DNA of 7,952 bases. It comes from Planctomycetota bacterium (GTDB lineage: Bacteria > Planctomycetota > Planctomycetia > Pirellulales > Pirellulaceae). Made by a program: the position numbers and the translations under genes. The first letter of the stretch is position 1. Every line of letters begins with the position of its first letter. The DNA lies in the NCBI GenBank assembly GCA_019347795.1, contig JAHWKS010000202.1:1-7952 (forward strand), given 5' to 3'. Under the pieces are notes generated by a model that saw only the letters and a program-made list of their open reading frames with translations, was not told the origin of the DNA and did not search any database. This document shows, piece by piece, positions 1 through 5,083 of the stretch.

Positions 1-33
1 GCGACGGAGTCCCCCACCAGCGACGGTTTCCAT

Positions 34-52
34 AAAAGGCTGCCCGCCTTTT
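34..52 (+). terminator. Short hairpin, possible terminator
   Basis: A 7-bp perfect stem (AAAAGGC, 34-40, with GCCTTTT, 46-52) encloses a 5-nt loop. The stem begins in A and ends in T, as in intrinsic terminators that can work in both directions, but no T run continues after it. It lies just before a much stronger terminator, so the two may act in tandem on a transcript entering from the left. The frame entering from base 3 meets TAA at 33-35, so an upstream gene could end there, but too little of it is visible to say. Confidence 0.4.
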
Positions 53-57
53 CATTG

Positions 58-101
58 TGCCCGCCCCAGCGACTGGATGCCCCGCTGGGGCGGGCATTTT
101 T
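58..101 (+). terminator. Strong intrinsic terminator
   Basis: A perfect 14-bp GC-rich stem (58-71 pairs with 83-96) with an 11-nt loop is followed directly by TTTTT. This is a textbook rho-independent terminator on the plus strand. It closes whatever unit enters from the left and insulates the leader that follows. Confidence 0.88.
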
Positions 102-203
102 CTCGTGTTGACCGGTTTCCGAATCGCTATCGGCCTGTGCCGCATTAGTCCCAGGCGCGACTCTCGCCCTTTCGGCCGGCACGCAAGTCACCCGTCAAGC
201 TGC

Positions 204-321
204 ACCACTGGCTTAGCTGCGGAGCCTGGTCTATCCGTCGGCAGGAGAAATGGCTTGGCTCCTGCTGAGGCACCTCCCCAGCCAACGGCCGTGCCGAGGA
301 AGGGGCTTCACTTCCTTTTTT
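204..321 (+). promoter_or_regulatory. Structured leader, candidate attenuator or riboswitch-like element
   Basis: Seen in the sequence: hairpin 1 (ACCA+GGCT, 204-213, with AGCC+TGGT, 223-230, and a 2-nt bulge); hairpin 2 (GCAGGAG, 241-247, with CTCCTGC, 259-265); TGGCT (251-255) in the loop of hairpin 2, which can pair with AGCCA (280-284) as a pseudoknot; ACCTCC (272-277), an exact complement of the SD GGAGGT (326-331); and a terminator-like hairpin (AGGAAG, 297-302, with CTTCCT, 311-316) running into TTTTTT. Inference: the parts resemble an RNA leader controlling the small ORF at 338. I do not recognise a known riboswitch class, and short complementary stretches arise easily in GC-rich DNA. 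Confidence 0.3.
297..321 (+). terminator. Terminator-like hairpin just before an SD
   Basis: A 6-bp stem (AGGAAG, 297-302, with CTTCCT, 311-316) with an 8-nt loop runs into six T (316-321). It ends only four bases before the SD of the ORF at 338. It could therefore be an attenuator of that ORF rather than the end of a gene, since no convincing gene precedes it. The stem is short, so termination may be weak. Confidence 0.4.
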
Positions 322-337
322 GATCGGAGGTAACATC

Positions 338-469
338 ATGCAGTACAAGGCATCTGGCCAAGTGCTCCTCGAACATCGGATCGCGAAGGCGGAACGTAAA
401 GACTCGCGAGCGACCAACGACTCCGCAGTAAGTTCAGTCCGCGTGAGATCCACGACGGTGCGACAATAG
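338..469 (+). CDS. Small hypothetical protein, 43 aa
   Basis: ATG at 338 is preceded by one of the best SD sequences in the window (GGAGG, 326-330, 7 nt before the start). The frame runs 43 codons to TAG at 467-469. The product begins MQYKASGQVLLEHRIAKAER and is basic and polar (many Arg, Lys, Ser and Thr), with no membrane segment, signal peptide, cysteine or recognisable motif. It ends 11 bases before the next ORF on the same strand, so the two could share a transcript. I do not recognise it. It may be a leader peptide, given the hairpins before it, or a genuine small protein. The SD is the main support; the length alone would not be convincing. Confidence 0.42.
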   Translation: MQYKASGQVLLEHRIAKAERKDSRATNDSAVSSVRVRSTTVRQ

Positions 470-480
470 GTGAGTCCACG

Positions 481-738
481 ATGAACGAGCGATTCCTCGT
501 AATCGGGTCGGATGGTTCGTACGGTGGGGCGTGGGGCAGCGGCGCAACGCAGGATGAAGCGACCGACAATGACTTCCGTGCGGCCGGCGCTGGCAACGCC
601 AAGGTATATCGTTTCACGAGCGATCTGCCCTTCGCGCCTGCGGATCGTGACGCCACCGACGATGAGGCGGATGCGTGGGTAGATGAATACGGCGGCACGT
701 CGTGGGTGCGCTGCGATCGTGAAGAGGTGTTGGATTGA
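481..738 (+). CDS. Small acidic hypothetical protein, 85 aa
   Basis: The product begins MNERFLVIGSDGSYGGAWG and is rich in Asp, Glu and Gly. A Y-R-F-T-S-D-L-P-F motif lies at about residues 43-51, and the C-terminal half is acidic with two Trp. There is no signal peptide or membrane helix, so it is probably a small soluble cytoplasmic protein. The start is ATG at 481 with a weak AGGTGA (468-473) before it. It lies 11 bases after the 43-aa ORF and may be co-transcribed with it. The composition looks like a real protein, unlike the Arg/Ser-rich long open frames on the opposite strand. I do not recognise a characterised family and assign no function. Confidence 0.7.
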   Translation: MNERFLVIGSDGSYGGAWGSGATQDEATDNDFRAAGAGNAKVYRFTSDLPFAPADRDATDDEADAWVDEYGGTSWVRCDREEVLD

Positions 739-1138
739 CGATCCGACGCTCGATACCAAGGGTCCTGCCGCCGCGCCCAGTCCCACGCGTTAGCAACGTC
801 ACAGCAGCGGCCCCCGTTGTCGCTGAATTGATCCTCGATGTGACGAGGAGATTTTGCGACCAGCCGCCTCCAGCGACCGAGAGTGACATCGTCACCCATA
901 GCCGGGATGACGGGCAGAATTGGTCCAAGCCACAAGACATCACGGAGTCCGTGAAGCGGCCGGAGTGGGGCTTTTACGCCACGGACCTCACCGAGGGCGG
1001 CGAAGGGGCGATCCGCCGCTGCCGGAAGAGCCCAGGCGATGAGCGGCCAGCACACCGTCTATGCCGCGGCTGCTGGGTTACCGACCGCACGACAGGATGA
1101 ACCCTTCGCGACCATCGGAAGAAATCTGCCGTCGTTGG
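739..1138. other. Gap without an intact gene
   Basis: About 400 bases lie between the plus-strand ORF ending at 738 and the minus-strand gene ending at 1139. A plus-strand frame stays open from 735 to 1100, but only its middle (about 882-986) resembles a protein family (sialidase). The rest is low-complexity Arg/Pro-rich translation. I see no promoter, RNA gene or repeat here. The stretch is best read as degraded coding DNA. Confidence 0.5.
882..986 (+). pseudogene. Sialidase (BNR/Asp-box) gene remnant
   Basis: The frame through 894 reads S-R-D-D-G-Q-N-W-S-K-P, close to the Asp-box consensus S-x-D-x-G-x-T-W with Asn in place of Thr. It continues with QDITESVKRPEWGFYAT, which resembles the stretch after the first Asp box in bacterial exo-alpha-sialidases (GH33), where 'SKP..IT..VK.PEW.WYAT.PG' is usual. 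An intact sialidase has about 350 or more residues with several Asp boxes and an Arg triad; here only about 35 residues match. After Y-A-T the family pattern is lost, and before the Asp box nothing fits. It is therefore a fragment and cannot be a working enzyme. The match is from recalled family patterns, not a search. Confidence 0.45.
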
Positions 1139-1315
1139 TCAGCAACTGGGCAAGACGTAGCCCGCACCCCCATCTGAATCATCCTCGAGCGCCGACGAAA
1201 CAATAACCCCCGTCGCCGTCCTGAGCTGCAGCGTGCCGTCCTCGGCGGTCGAAACAACGACCCCCGTTTCGCCGTCTTCCAGCAAAACACGATCGCCCAC
1301 CTTGTGCGAAATCAT
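1139..1315 (-). CDS. Small SH3/KOW-like hypothetical protein, 58 aa
   Basis: From ATG at 1315 the product begins MISHKVGDRVLLEDGETGVV and alternates short beta strands with tight turns (V-G-D-R-V-L-L, E-D-G-E-T-G, T-A-E-D-G-T-L-Q-L). This pattern suggests a small SH3-like or KOW-like barrel, as in proteins with a 'VGDRV...DG..GVV' core. The C-terminal part is acidic and Gly-rich. An upstream in-frame ATG at 1342 would add nine residues, but GGAG lies about 7 nt before the 1315 start and nothing similar precedes 1342. It diverges from the PARG gene, with 152 bases between the two starts, so both promoters could lie in that gap. The function is unknown, and the barrel fold is inferred from pattern only. 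Confidence 0.62.
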   Translation of the reverse strand: MISHKVGDRVLLEDGETGVVVSTAEDGTLQLRTATGVIVSSALEDDSDGGAGYVLPSC

Positions 1316-1467
1316 TCGCTGCTCCAGACCGCCCGCAGGCATGGAGAAAAGGATGTATGCTGAACCACGGTCAGCTTAGGATGGATGGCAGCACGAATCA
1401 ACGCTGATTTGGCCGCCCGCCTCCGCATCGTGCCGGCGTGAATAGCTCTTGTTTTCACATTTCTGCC

Positions 1468-2322
1468 ATGAAGCGTTCAAAACGAGCGGAGCTGGCTCGA
1501 CAGACGGTTGAAATCGTGGAGCGAGGCTCCTATCGTCTGGCGGACGGCCGCACGAGCGACATCGCGTCGGCCGTCGAGTCTTGCCTCGCCTCAACCCGGG
1601 TTTTTGCTCCGGAGAATCTGGAGCGGCTCCGGCGTGACGTGCTCGCGCAACCGGCCCCGAACCGGACAACCGAGATCGAGGTCCGCAACGAGACCACGCT
1701 CGCGGGCGTGTCGCGCCTGCTCGCCGAGGGCTGCCAGCGCGTGACGGCGCTGAACTTCGCCTCGGCCAAGAACCCCGGCGGAGGATTCCTGAACGGCAGC
1801 CAGGCTCAGGAGGAGTCGCTGGCGCGGAGCTCCGCCCTGTACGCGTCTCTCCTCCGCGGCCGTGAGTACTACGATCGGCACCGCGGGCTGCGCTCCTGCC
1901 TGTACTCGGACGCGATGATCCTGTCGCCGGAATGTCCCATCTTCCGCAACGACGCCGGCGAGCTGCTGGAGCACCCGCTCGCGGCGACGTTCATCACGAG
2001 CGCCGCCCCCAACGCCGGCGCGGCGGCGGACAACATGCCGGACGACCTGCCGCTCATCCCGGAGACGTTCCGGCGGCGATCCGAATACGTGCTTGCCTTG
2101 GCAGCCTCCCAGGGGTGTGAGAATCTGATCCTGGGTGCTTGGGGCTGCGGCGTGTTTCGCAATGACCCCAAAATTGTGGCCGAGGCATTCGCGGGTCATC
2201 TGCACGGCTCCGCTTGGTCCGGCCGCTTTAGCCGGGTGGTGTTCTCGGTCTCGGACGCCTCGCCCGCCCAAGAGATCTATGCGGCCTTCCAGCGGGCATT
2301 CGCGGGAGAGGTATCGAGCTGA
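1468..2322 (+). CDS. Bacterial-type poly(ADP-ribose) glycohydrolase (TIGR02452 family macrodomain)
   Basis: This enzyme family cleaves the ribose-ribose bonds of poly(ADP-ribose), or removes ADP-ribose-type modifications, in the cytoplasm. The 284-aa product has the PARG signature: N-P-G-G-G-F at 102-107, and Q-A-Q-E-E-S at 112-117, where the two Glu of Q-E-E are the catalytic signature. Near the C-terminus G-A-W-G-C-G-V-F-R-N-D-P (223-234) is the phosphate-binding loop of the macrodomain fold. The N-terminal M-K-R-S-K-R-A-E-L-A-R-Q-T (1-13) matches the usual start of the family, so I chose ATG at 1468 over the GTG at 1438, although no SD is seen. The length is normal and all key motifs are present, so it should be active. 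It diverges from a small minus-strand gene and has no visible ADP-ribosyltransferase partner in this window. Confidence 0.92.
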   Translation: MKRSKRAELARQTVEIVERGSYRLADGRTSDIASAVESCLASTRVFAPENLERLRRDVLAQPAPNRTTEIEVRNETTLAGVSRLLAEGCQRVTALNFASAKNPGGGFLNGSQAQEESLARSSALYASLLRGREYYDRHRGLRSCLYSDAMILSPECPIFRNDAGELLEHPLAATFITSAAPNAGAAADNMPDDLPLIPETFRRRSEYVLALAASQGCENLILGAWGCGVFRNDPKIVAEAFAGHLHGSAWSGRFSRVVFSVSDASPAQEIYAAFQRAFAGEVSS

Positions 2323-2466
2323 CACCTCATCGTCAGTGCCCCCACGGCTTAAAGGTGGCTTACTGAAGCGATGCGTATGCAGAGTCAGGAGGCCCCTACA
2401 TCAATTTTGCACACGGGCGGGAACGGCGGCCGAGCAGCCGGCGCGTCCCCCGCCGGGAGGCGACGA

Positions 2467-2616
2467 TTGTCTTTGAACCGGAGAACGCGGGTCGCGCAGA
2501 GATCTAACCGCCGCGTCGCCACAAGCTGGGTTGCCTCCCTTTGGTCGCTGCGAATTTGGAGCGTGTTGTTCTACTTGGCTTTTCTTGTTTTCTTGAGTGC
2601 TGGTCGCTGGCCATGA
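2467..2616 (+). CDS. Small single-pass membrane protein with TTG start, 49 aa
   Basis: The start is chosen as TTG at 2467 because GGGAGG (2455-2460) lies 6 nt before it. An in-frame ATG at 2371 would give 81 aa but has a Gly/Ala/Arg-rich N-terminus of poor coding quality. From the TTG the product has a strongly basic N-terminus (seven Arg in the first 16 residues), then one hydrophobic helix at about 30-46 (I-W-S-V-L-F-Y-L-A-F-L-V-F-L). By the positive-inside rule the N-terminus should face the cytoplasm. Its TGA overlaps the ATG of the next ORF (ATGA), which suggests translational coupling, or that both ORFs are halves of one membrane protein split by a frameshift. No family recognised. Confidence 0.42.
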   Translation: MSLNRRTRVAQRSNRRVATSWVASLWSLRIWSVLFYLAFLVFLSAGRWP

Positions 2617-2870
2617 CGCTCCTTGTTTCGGGGACTCCACCGCGGGACTGGCGCGTTCTGTGGTGGCGTAGCCCCTCCGCGGTGTTCTCGCCGGTCGCCT
2701 TGCTCTGGTTCATTCACGCCGCCTGGGTCGCCTTGTTGGCGGTCGATCTCGTCGATTGCTCCGCTAGCCGCTCGGCTCTCTTCCGGATCGCCCGGTCCTT
2801 TCTCTATCTGGCGATGATTCTGCTTCTCCTCGCCAAGGCCCTTGCGGTGACGGTGATGGCTTCGCTCTGA
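2613..2870 (+). CDS. Small two-helix membrane protein, 85 aa
   Basis: ATG at 2613 overlaps the stop of the preceding ORF by the ATGA arrangement, and no separate SD is seen, so translation probably depends on the upstream ORF. The product begins MTLLVSGTPPRDWRVLWWRS and has two clear hydrophobic segments, at about 24-47 and 63-83, separated by a short polar stretch (D-C-S-A-S-R-S). It would sit in the inner membrane with a small cytoplasmic or periplasmic loop. An earlier in-frame TTG at 2541 would extend it, but that sequence overlaps the upstream ORF's membrane helix region in another frame. No motif or family is recognised. Together the two ORFs would make a three-helix protein. Confidence 0.5.
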   Translation: MTLLVSGTPPRDWRVLWWRSPSAVFSPVALLWFIHAAWVALLAVDLVDCSASRSALFRIARSFLYLAMILLLLAKALAVTVMASL

Positions 2871-3087
2871 ATCGGCGCGGAAGGATGGCCCGCGAACGCC
2901 CCAGGCGACCGCGTCCGCTCGAAAATCGGTTGACCGTCTCACCGGCTCTCCGCTAACCTGACATCGAGCGGCCACCACCGCTTCTTCTTGCACCCTCTCT
3001 GTGCATTGCCCGGCCCTCTGGCCAGCCACGCGCTTCCTTCACTTGGCTTTAACGTCTCCGTTTGCCGTTCCTCGTACTGGAGAATCC
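2871..3087. other. Intergenic region, weak promoter candidate
   Basis: This 217-base gap precedes the ATP-grasp gene. TTGACC at 2930-2935 followed after 16 bases by GCTAAC (2952-2957) is a weak sigma-70-like pair: the -35 box is good and the -10 box poor. If it is used, the transcript would have a leader of about 125 nt. An open frame from 3001 leads into the gene, but its translation is not protein-like, and the SD at 3079-3083 points to the start at 3088. Nothing else is seen. Confidence 0.25.
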
Positions 3088-3897
3088 ATGCCTACCTTAC
3101 TTTTATCGCGGACCTGCCAACCTGAGGCGGGTAAACTAGCCCAAATGGCCAAGGCTGCGGGTTGGCAGCACCAGTGGCTTCGTCGCCAGACGACGCCGCA
3201 CCGCCTTCACGGCGACGATTTCGCCTATTACGGCGAAACGGACCTCGCGCTTCGGGTAATGCGCCGGCATCGGCTTGTGCTGATCGAGCCGCGATTCGAC
3301 CTCCTGGCCAGGCTCCCTAGGCAATACACGAAGCGGCGCATCGTCTACATGACGCTTGGCGACGCCCTGGAGCTGTCGGAGCGGGCTTTTGTTAAACCGG
3401 CGGACTGCACGAACAAGGCATTCGACGCCGCGGTTTGGGAGTCGGGCAAGTACATTCTCTGCACGGATGATCTGTCCCGTCAGACGGCCGTCCTGGTTTC
3501 CGAACCCGTTTCGTGGGACGTGGAGTATCGAGTGATCGTTCTGGAACGCCAGGCGATCACCTTCTCGCCGTATATTCGCGGCGGTTGGTTGGCGAGGAAT
3601 GGCCAGGACCAGTGGCCGTATCCCGAGGACGAGGCCGCGGAGATGTTGGACTTTTGCCGACAGCTTCTGGCGGATTCGACGACGACGCTTCCGCCGGTGT
3701 TCACGCTGGATGTCGGCATTATCGAGGGCCGAGGCTGGGCCGTCGTCGAGTTCAATCCGCTATGGTGTTCTGGGCTGCTCGGCTGCGATCTTTCCAACGT
3801 GCTTCCCGCGCTTCACCGCGCCTGTTGCCGGCCTGATCAGCTTTCCGACGCGGACGCGGAGTGGGTCATAAACCGAAGCGCGGAGGCAACAGCGTAG
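3088..3897 (+). CDS. R2K-clade ATP-grasp ligase-like protein, 269 aa
   Basis: ATP-grasp enzymes use ATP to activate a carboxylate and join it to an amine or thiol; the R2K clade (with CDC123 and the former DUF4343 proteins) is predicted to modify proteins or peptides. Seen here: A-F-V-K-P-A at 100-105 with K103 as the likely nucleotide-binding Lys; a second Lys at 110; E-Y-R-V-I-V at 146-151; F-T-L-D-V-G-I at 205-211, with D208; and V-V-E-F-N-P-L-W at 219-226, whose E221 and N223 are the expected metal ligands. Length and motif order fit a complete domain. No signal peptide or membrane helix is seen, so it is cytoplasmic. The start is ATG at 3088, with GGAGA (3079-3083) just before it. The substrate is unknown and no obvious partner is adjacent. 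Clade assignment is from motif recall. Confidence 0.82.
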   Translation: MPTLLLSRTCQPEAGKLAQMAKAAGWQHQWLRRQTTPHRLHGDDFAYYGETDLALRVMRRHRLVLIEPRFDLLARLPRQYTKRRIVYMTLGDALELSERAFVKPADCTNKAFDAAVWESGKYILCTDDLSRQTAVLVSEPVSWDVEYRVIVLERQAITFSPYIRGGWLARNGQDQWPYPEDEAAEMLDFCRQLLADSTTTLPPVFTLDVGIIEGRGWAVVEFNPLWCSGLLGCDLSNVLPALHRACCRPDQLSDADAEWVINRSAEATA

Positions 3898-3900
3898 GCG

Positions 3901-3921
3901 GCCCCGGGCAAAGACCGGGGC
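3901..3921 (+). terminator. GC-rich hairpin after the ATP-grasp gene
   Basis: A perfect 7-bp stem (GCCCCGG, 3901-3907, with CCGGGGC, 3915-3921) with a 7-nt loop begins four bases after the stop codon of the ATP-grasp gene. Its position suits a terminator, but no T run follows, so it may act as an mRNA 3'-end stabiliser or a Rho-assisted stop. Confidence 0.45.
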
Positions 3922-3950
3922 AATTGCCACGCCGGGATAGTGGCTAATTG
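3921..3950. repeat. Inverted repeat with AATT-containing arms
   Basis: CAATTGCCAC (3921-3930) pairs with GTGGC-T-AATTG (3940-3950), giving a 10-bp stem with one bulged T and a 9-nt loop. It directly follows the GC-rich hairpin, sharing base 3921. It could be a second 3'-end hairpin or an operator-like palindrome for the downstream gene. It is present only once in the window. Confidence 0.4.
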
Positions 3951-4092
3951 CTTCCAAGGTCGGCGGCGCGTTGCCGCTTGCTGCTGGGAGGGCGGCCGAT
4001 GTCTCTTGGACGCGGCTGAGATAAAATGGCGGTGGACTTCTCTTCGTAAGCGCGACAACGACGTTTTGTCGGCCGATGTCGCTCATGGCGCG

Positions 4093-4461
4093 ATGATCAA
4101 CCCGTACGAACCGCCTCGAACGCCGTCGCGCTATATCGCGTCGAATCCGCCTACGTCCCGAAGACCATTGCCCGCGATCGCCGTCTGGCTGCTTGGTTTG
4201 ATCGTGCCAGGATCGCCGTCTCTGTTCATGCGTCCATCCGCAGCGGGGATCGTTCGATTCATCGTGCTCGCCGCTGCAATCCCCCTTGCGTTTGTGTTTT
4301 TTGGACCGGTCTGGGATCTTATCCTCTTCGACGGCACGCCCTATGACGAGTCCGGATTCTATCCATTCATCGCAGTGTGCATTGCCGTTCCGATCCTCAG
4401 CGTGTGGTTCGGTTTTCGCGACCGAAAGCGCCTGCTGTGCGGTGCGAAAGTACGCGGGTAG
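4093..4461 (+). CDS. NPY-type planctomycete membrane protein, 122 aa
   Basis: The product begins MINPYEPPRTPSRYIAS. A short proline-rich cytoplasmic N-terminus with N-P-Y-x-P-P followed by several membrane helices is a hallmark of a large uncharacterised group of planctomycete membrane proteins. Hydrophobic stretches lie at about 26-46, 53-79 and 89-108, with a basic tail (R-D-R-K-R) that should be cytoplasmic. The open frame extends upstream to 3940, but I chose ATG at 4093 because the NPY motif sits at the very N-terminus in relatives and the upstream translation is not protein-like. There is no SD. A second NPY protein follows 91 bases downstream on the same strand. The function is unknown. 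Confidence 0.68.
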   Translation: MINPYEPPRTPSRYIASNPPTSRRPLPAIAVWLLGLIVPGSPSLFMRPSAAGIVRFIVLAAAIPLAFVFFGPVWDLILFDGTPYDESGFYPFIAVCIAVPILSVWFGFRDRKRLLCGAKVRG

Positions 4462-4552
4462 GCGAGGTTCCCGGTAACGTCTTTGCAATGCGGGTGACCC
4501 GGAACGGCATACTGGTCAGTCTTAGCTCAAACGCGACCTGTGGTCCAATTGC

Positions 4553-4867
4553 ATGAGTGACAGTCCCTTCCGAGACCTTCCAGAGACGAATCCCTATGCG
4601 CCTCCTTCTCGCCACCGCGAGGCCGGAAATCCCCTTGTTATTCCGGCAGTTTTTCTTCTTGCATTTGCCATCATCTTCCTGCTGATTTGGGTCATCTCGA
4701 TTCCGGGGCAAGTGGTGCGGCTAAGCAGCATCGACACGTCGACTCCTGAAGGGACTGGTGAGTTCGCCGGGGGCATTATGTTTCTGTTCATGGCGATCAT
4801 TTTCGACCTTTGGTGGTTATTGCTCTATTGCTGGCTCGATCTGCATGCTCCGACTGACTGGGTATAG
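4553..4867 (+). CDS. NPY-type membrane protein, N-terminal part of a frameshifted gene
   Basis: The product begins MSDSPFRDLPETNPYAPPSR, again with the planctomycete N-P-Y-A-P-P motif (13-18), followed by a helix at about 27-50 (rich in Ile, Leu and Phe) and a second at about 73-97. As read, it stops at 104 aa with the odd tail H-A-P-T-D-W-V. In relatives the last helix is usually followed by 'RL..YGLA...I.AMIP..SPCC.LG.P.GIWAL'; exactly such a sequence is found in the next frame just downstream (4845-4979). One extra base, or two missing ones, near 4815-4840 would explain the break. The full-length protein would have about 141 aa. The start at ATG 4553 has no clear SD. The function of this family is unknown. 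Confidence 0.6.
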   Translation: MSDSPFRDLPETNPYAPPSRHREAGNPLVIPAVFLLAFAIIFLLIWVISIPGQVVRLSSIDTSTPEGTGEFAGGIMFLFMAIIFDLWWLLLYCWLDLHAPTDWV

Positions 4868-4979
4868 CCTCGCGCTAGCGGCGGCCATAATCGCCGTAAT
4901 TCCTCTATGCTCTCCCTGCTTCGTCCTGGGAATTCCCTTTGGCATTTGGGCGTTGTGTTGCTACGGAAGCCGGAAGTGA
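4824..4979 (+). pseudogene. Displaced C-terminal part of the NPY membrane gene
   Basis: In the frame +1 relative to the gene starting at 4553, the translation reads S-I-A-G-S-I-C-M-L-R-L-T-G-Y-S-L-A-L, then A-A-A-I-I-A-V-I-P-L-C-S-P-C-F-V-L-G, and I-P-F-G-I-W-A-L before TGA at 4977-4979. This matches the recalled conserved end of NPY-type proteins (Arg-Leu-x-x-Tyr-Gly/Ser-Leu-Ala, then a Ser-Pro-Cys turn, then Gly-Ile-Trp-Ala-Leu). It has no start or SD of its own in a sensible place, so it is most likely the rest of the upstream gene after a frameshift. A sequencing error, a real mutation and programmed frameshifting are all possible. Confidence 0.6.
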
Positions 4980-5083
4980 GAGACCGGTTTCCGTGAGAAC
5001 TCGGAGTCAGGATTGGAGAACCGGTCCGTGATGATGTGGTTGTCGTTCGAGAGACCACGTGCAAATGGGCAGCAAGTCGCCCG

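Noticed and set aside
1..19. Possible tRNA 3' end (CCCCCACCA)
   Set aside because: The bases before it do not fit a T-loop (no TTCRA) and the rest would lie outside the window; CACCA alone is not evidence.
108..133. TTGACC...TATCGG as a promoter for the leader
   Set aside because: Spacing of 14 bases is too short and the -10 box is poor.
202..212. CACCACTGG resembling part of a cobalamin riboswitch
   Set aside because: The other conserved cobalamin-riboswitch boxes are missing, and no cobalamin-related gene follows.
190..215. Minus-strand tRNA D-arm-like stretch (GCCAGTGGTGCAGC)
   Set aside because: No matching anticodon arm, T-arm or acceptor stem could be placed around it.
145..1055. Long minus-strand open frames (145-786 and 336-1055)
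   Set aside because: They overlap the more protein-like plus-strand genes, have Arg/Ser/Pro-rich translations with no recognisable motif and lack SD sequences. Long antisense frames are common in GC-rich DNA.
1591..2325. 244-aa minus-strand frame opposite PARG
   Set aside because: It is the antisense shadow of a clearly conserved enzyme, with low-complexity Arg/Gly-rich translation.
110..4993. 12-base direct repeat GACCGGTTTCCG at 110-121 and 4982-4993
   Set aside because: About one or two 12-base repeats are expected by chance in a window of this size, and the flanks differ.
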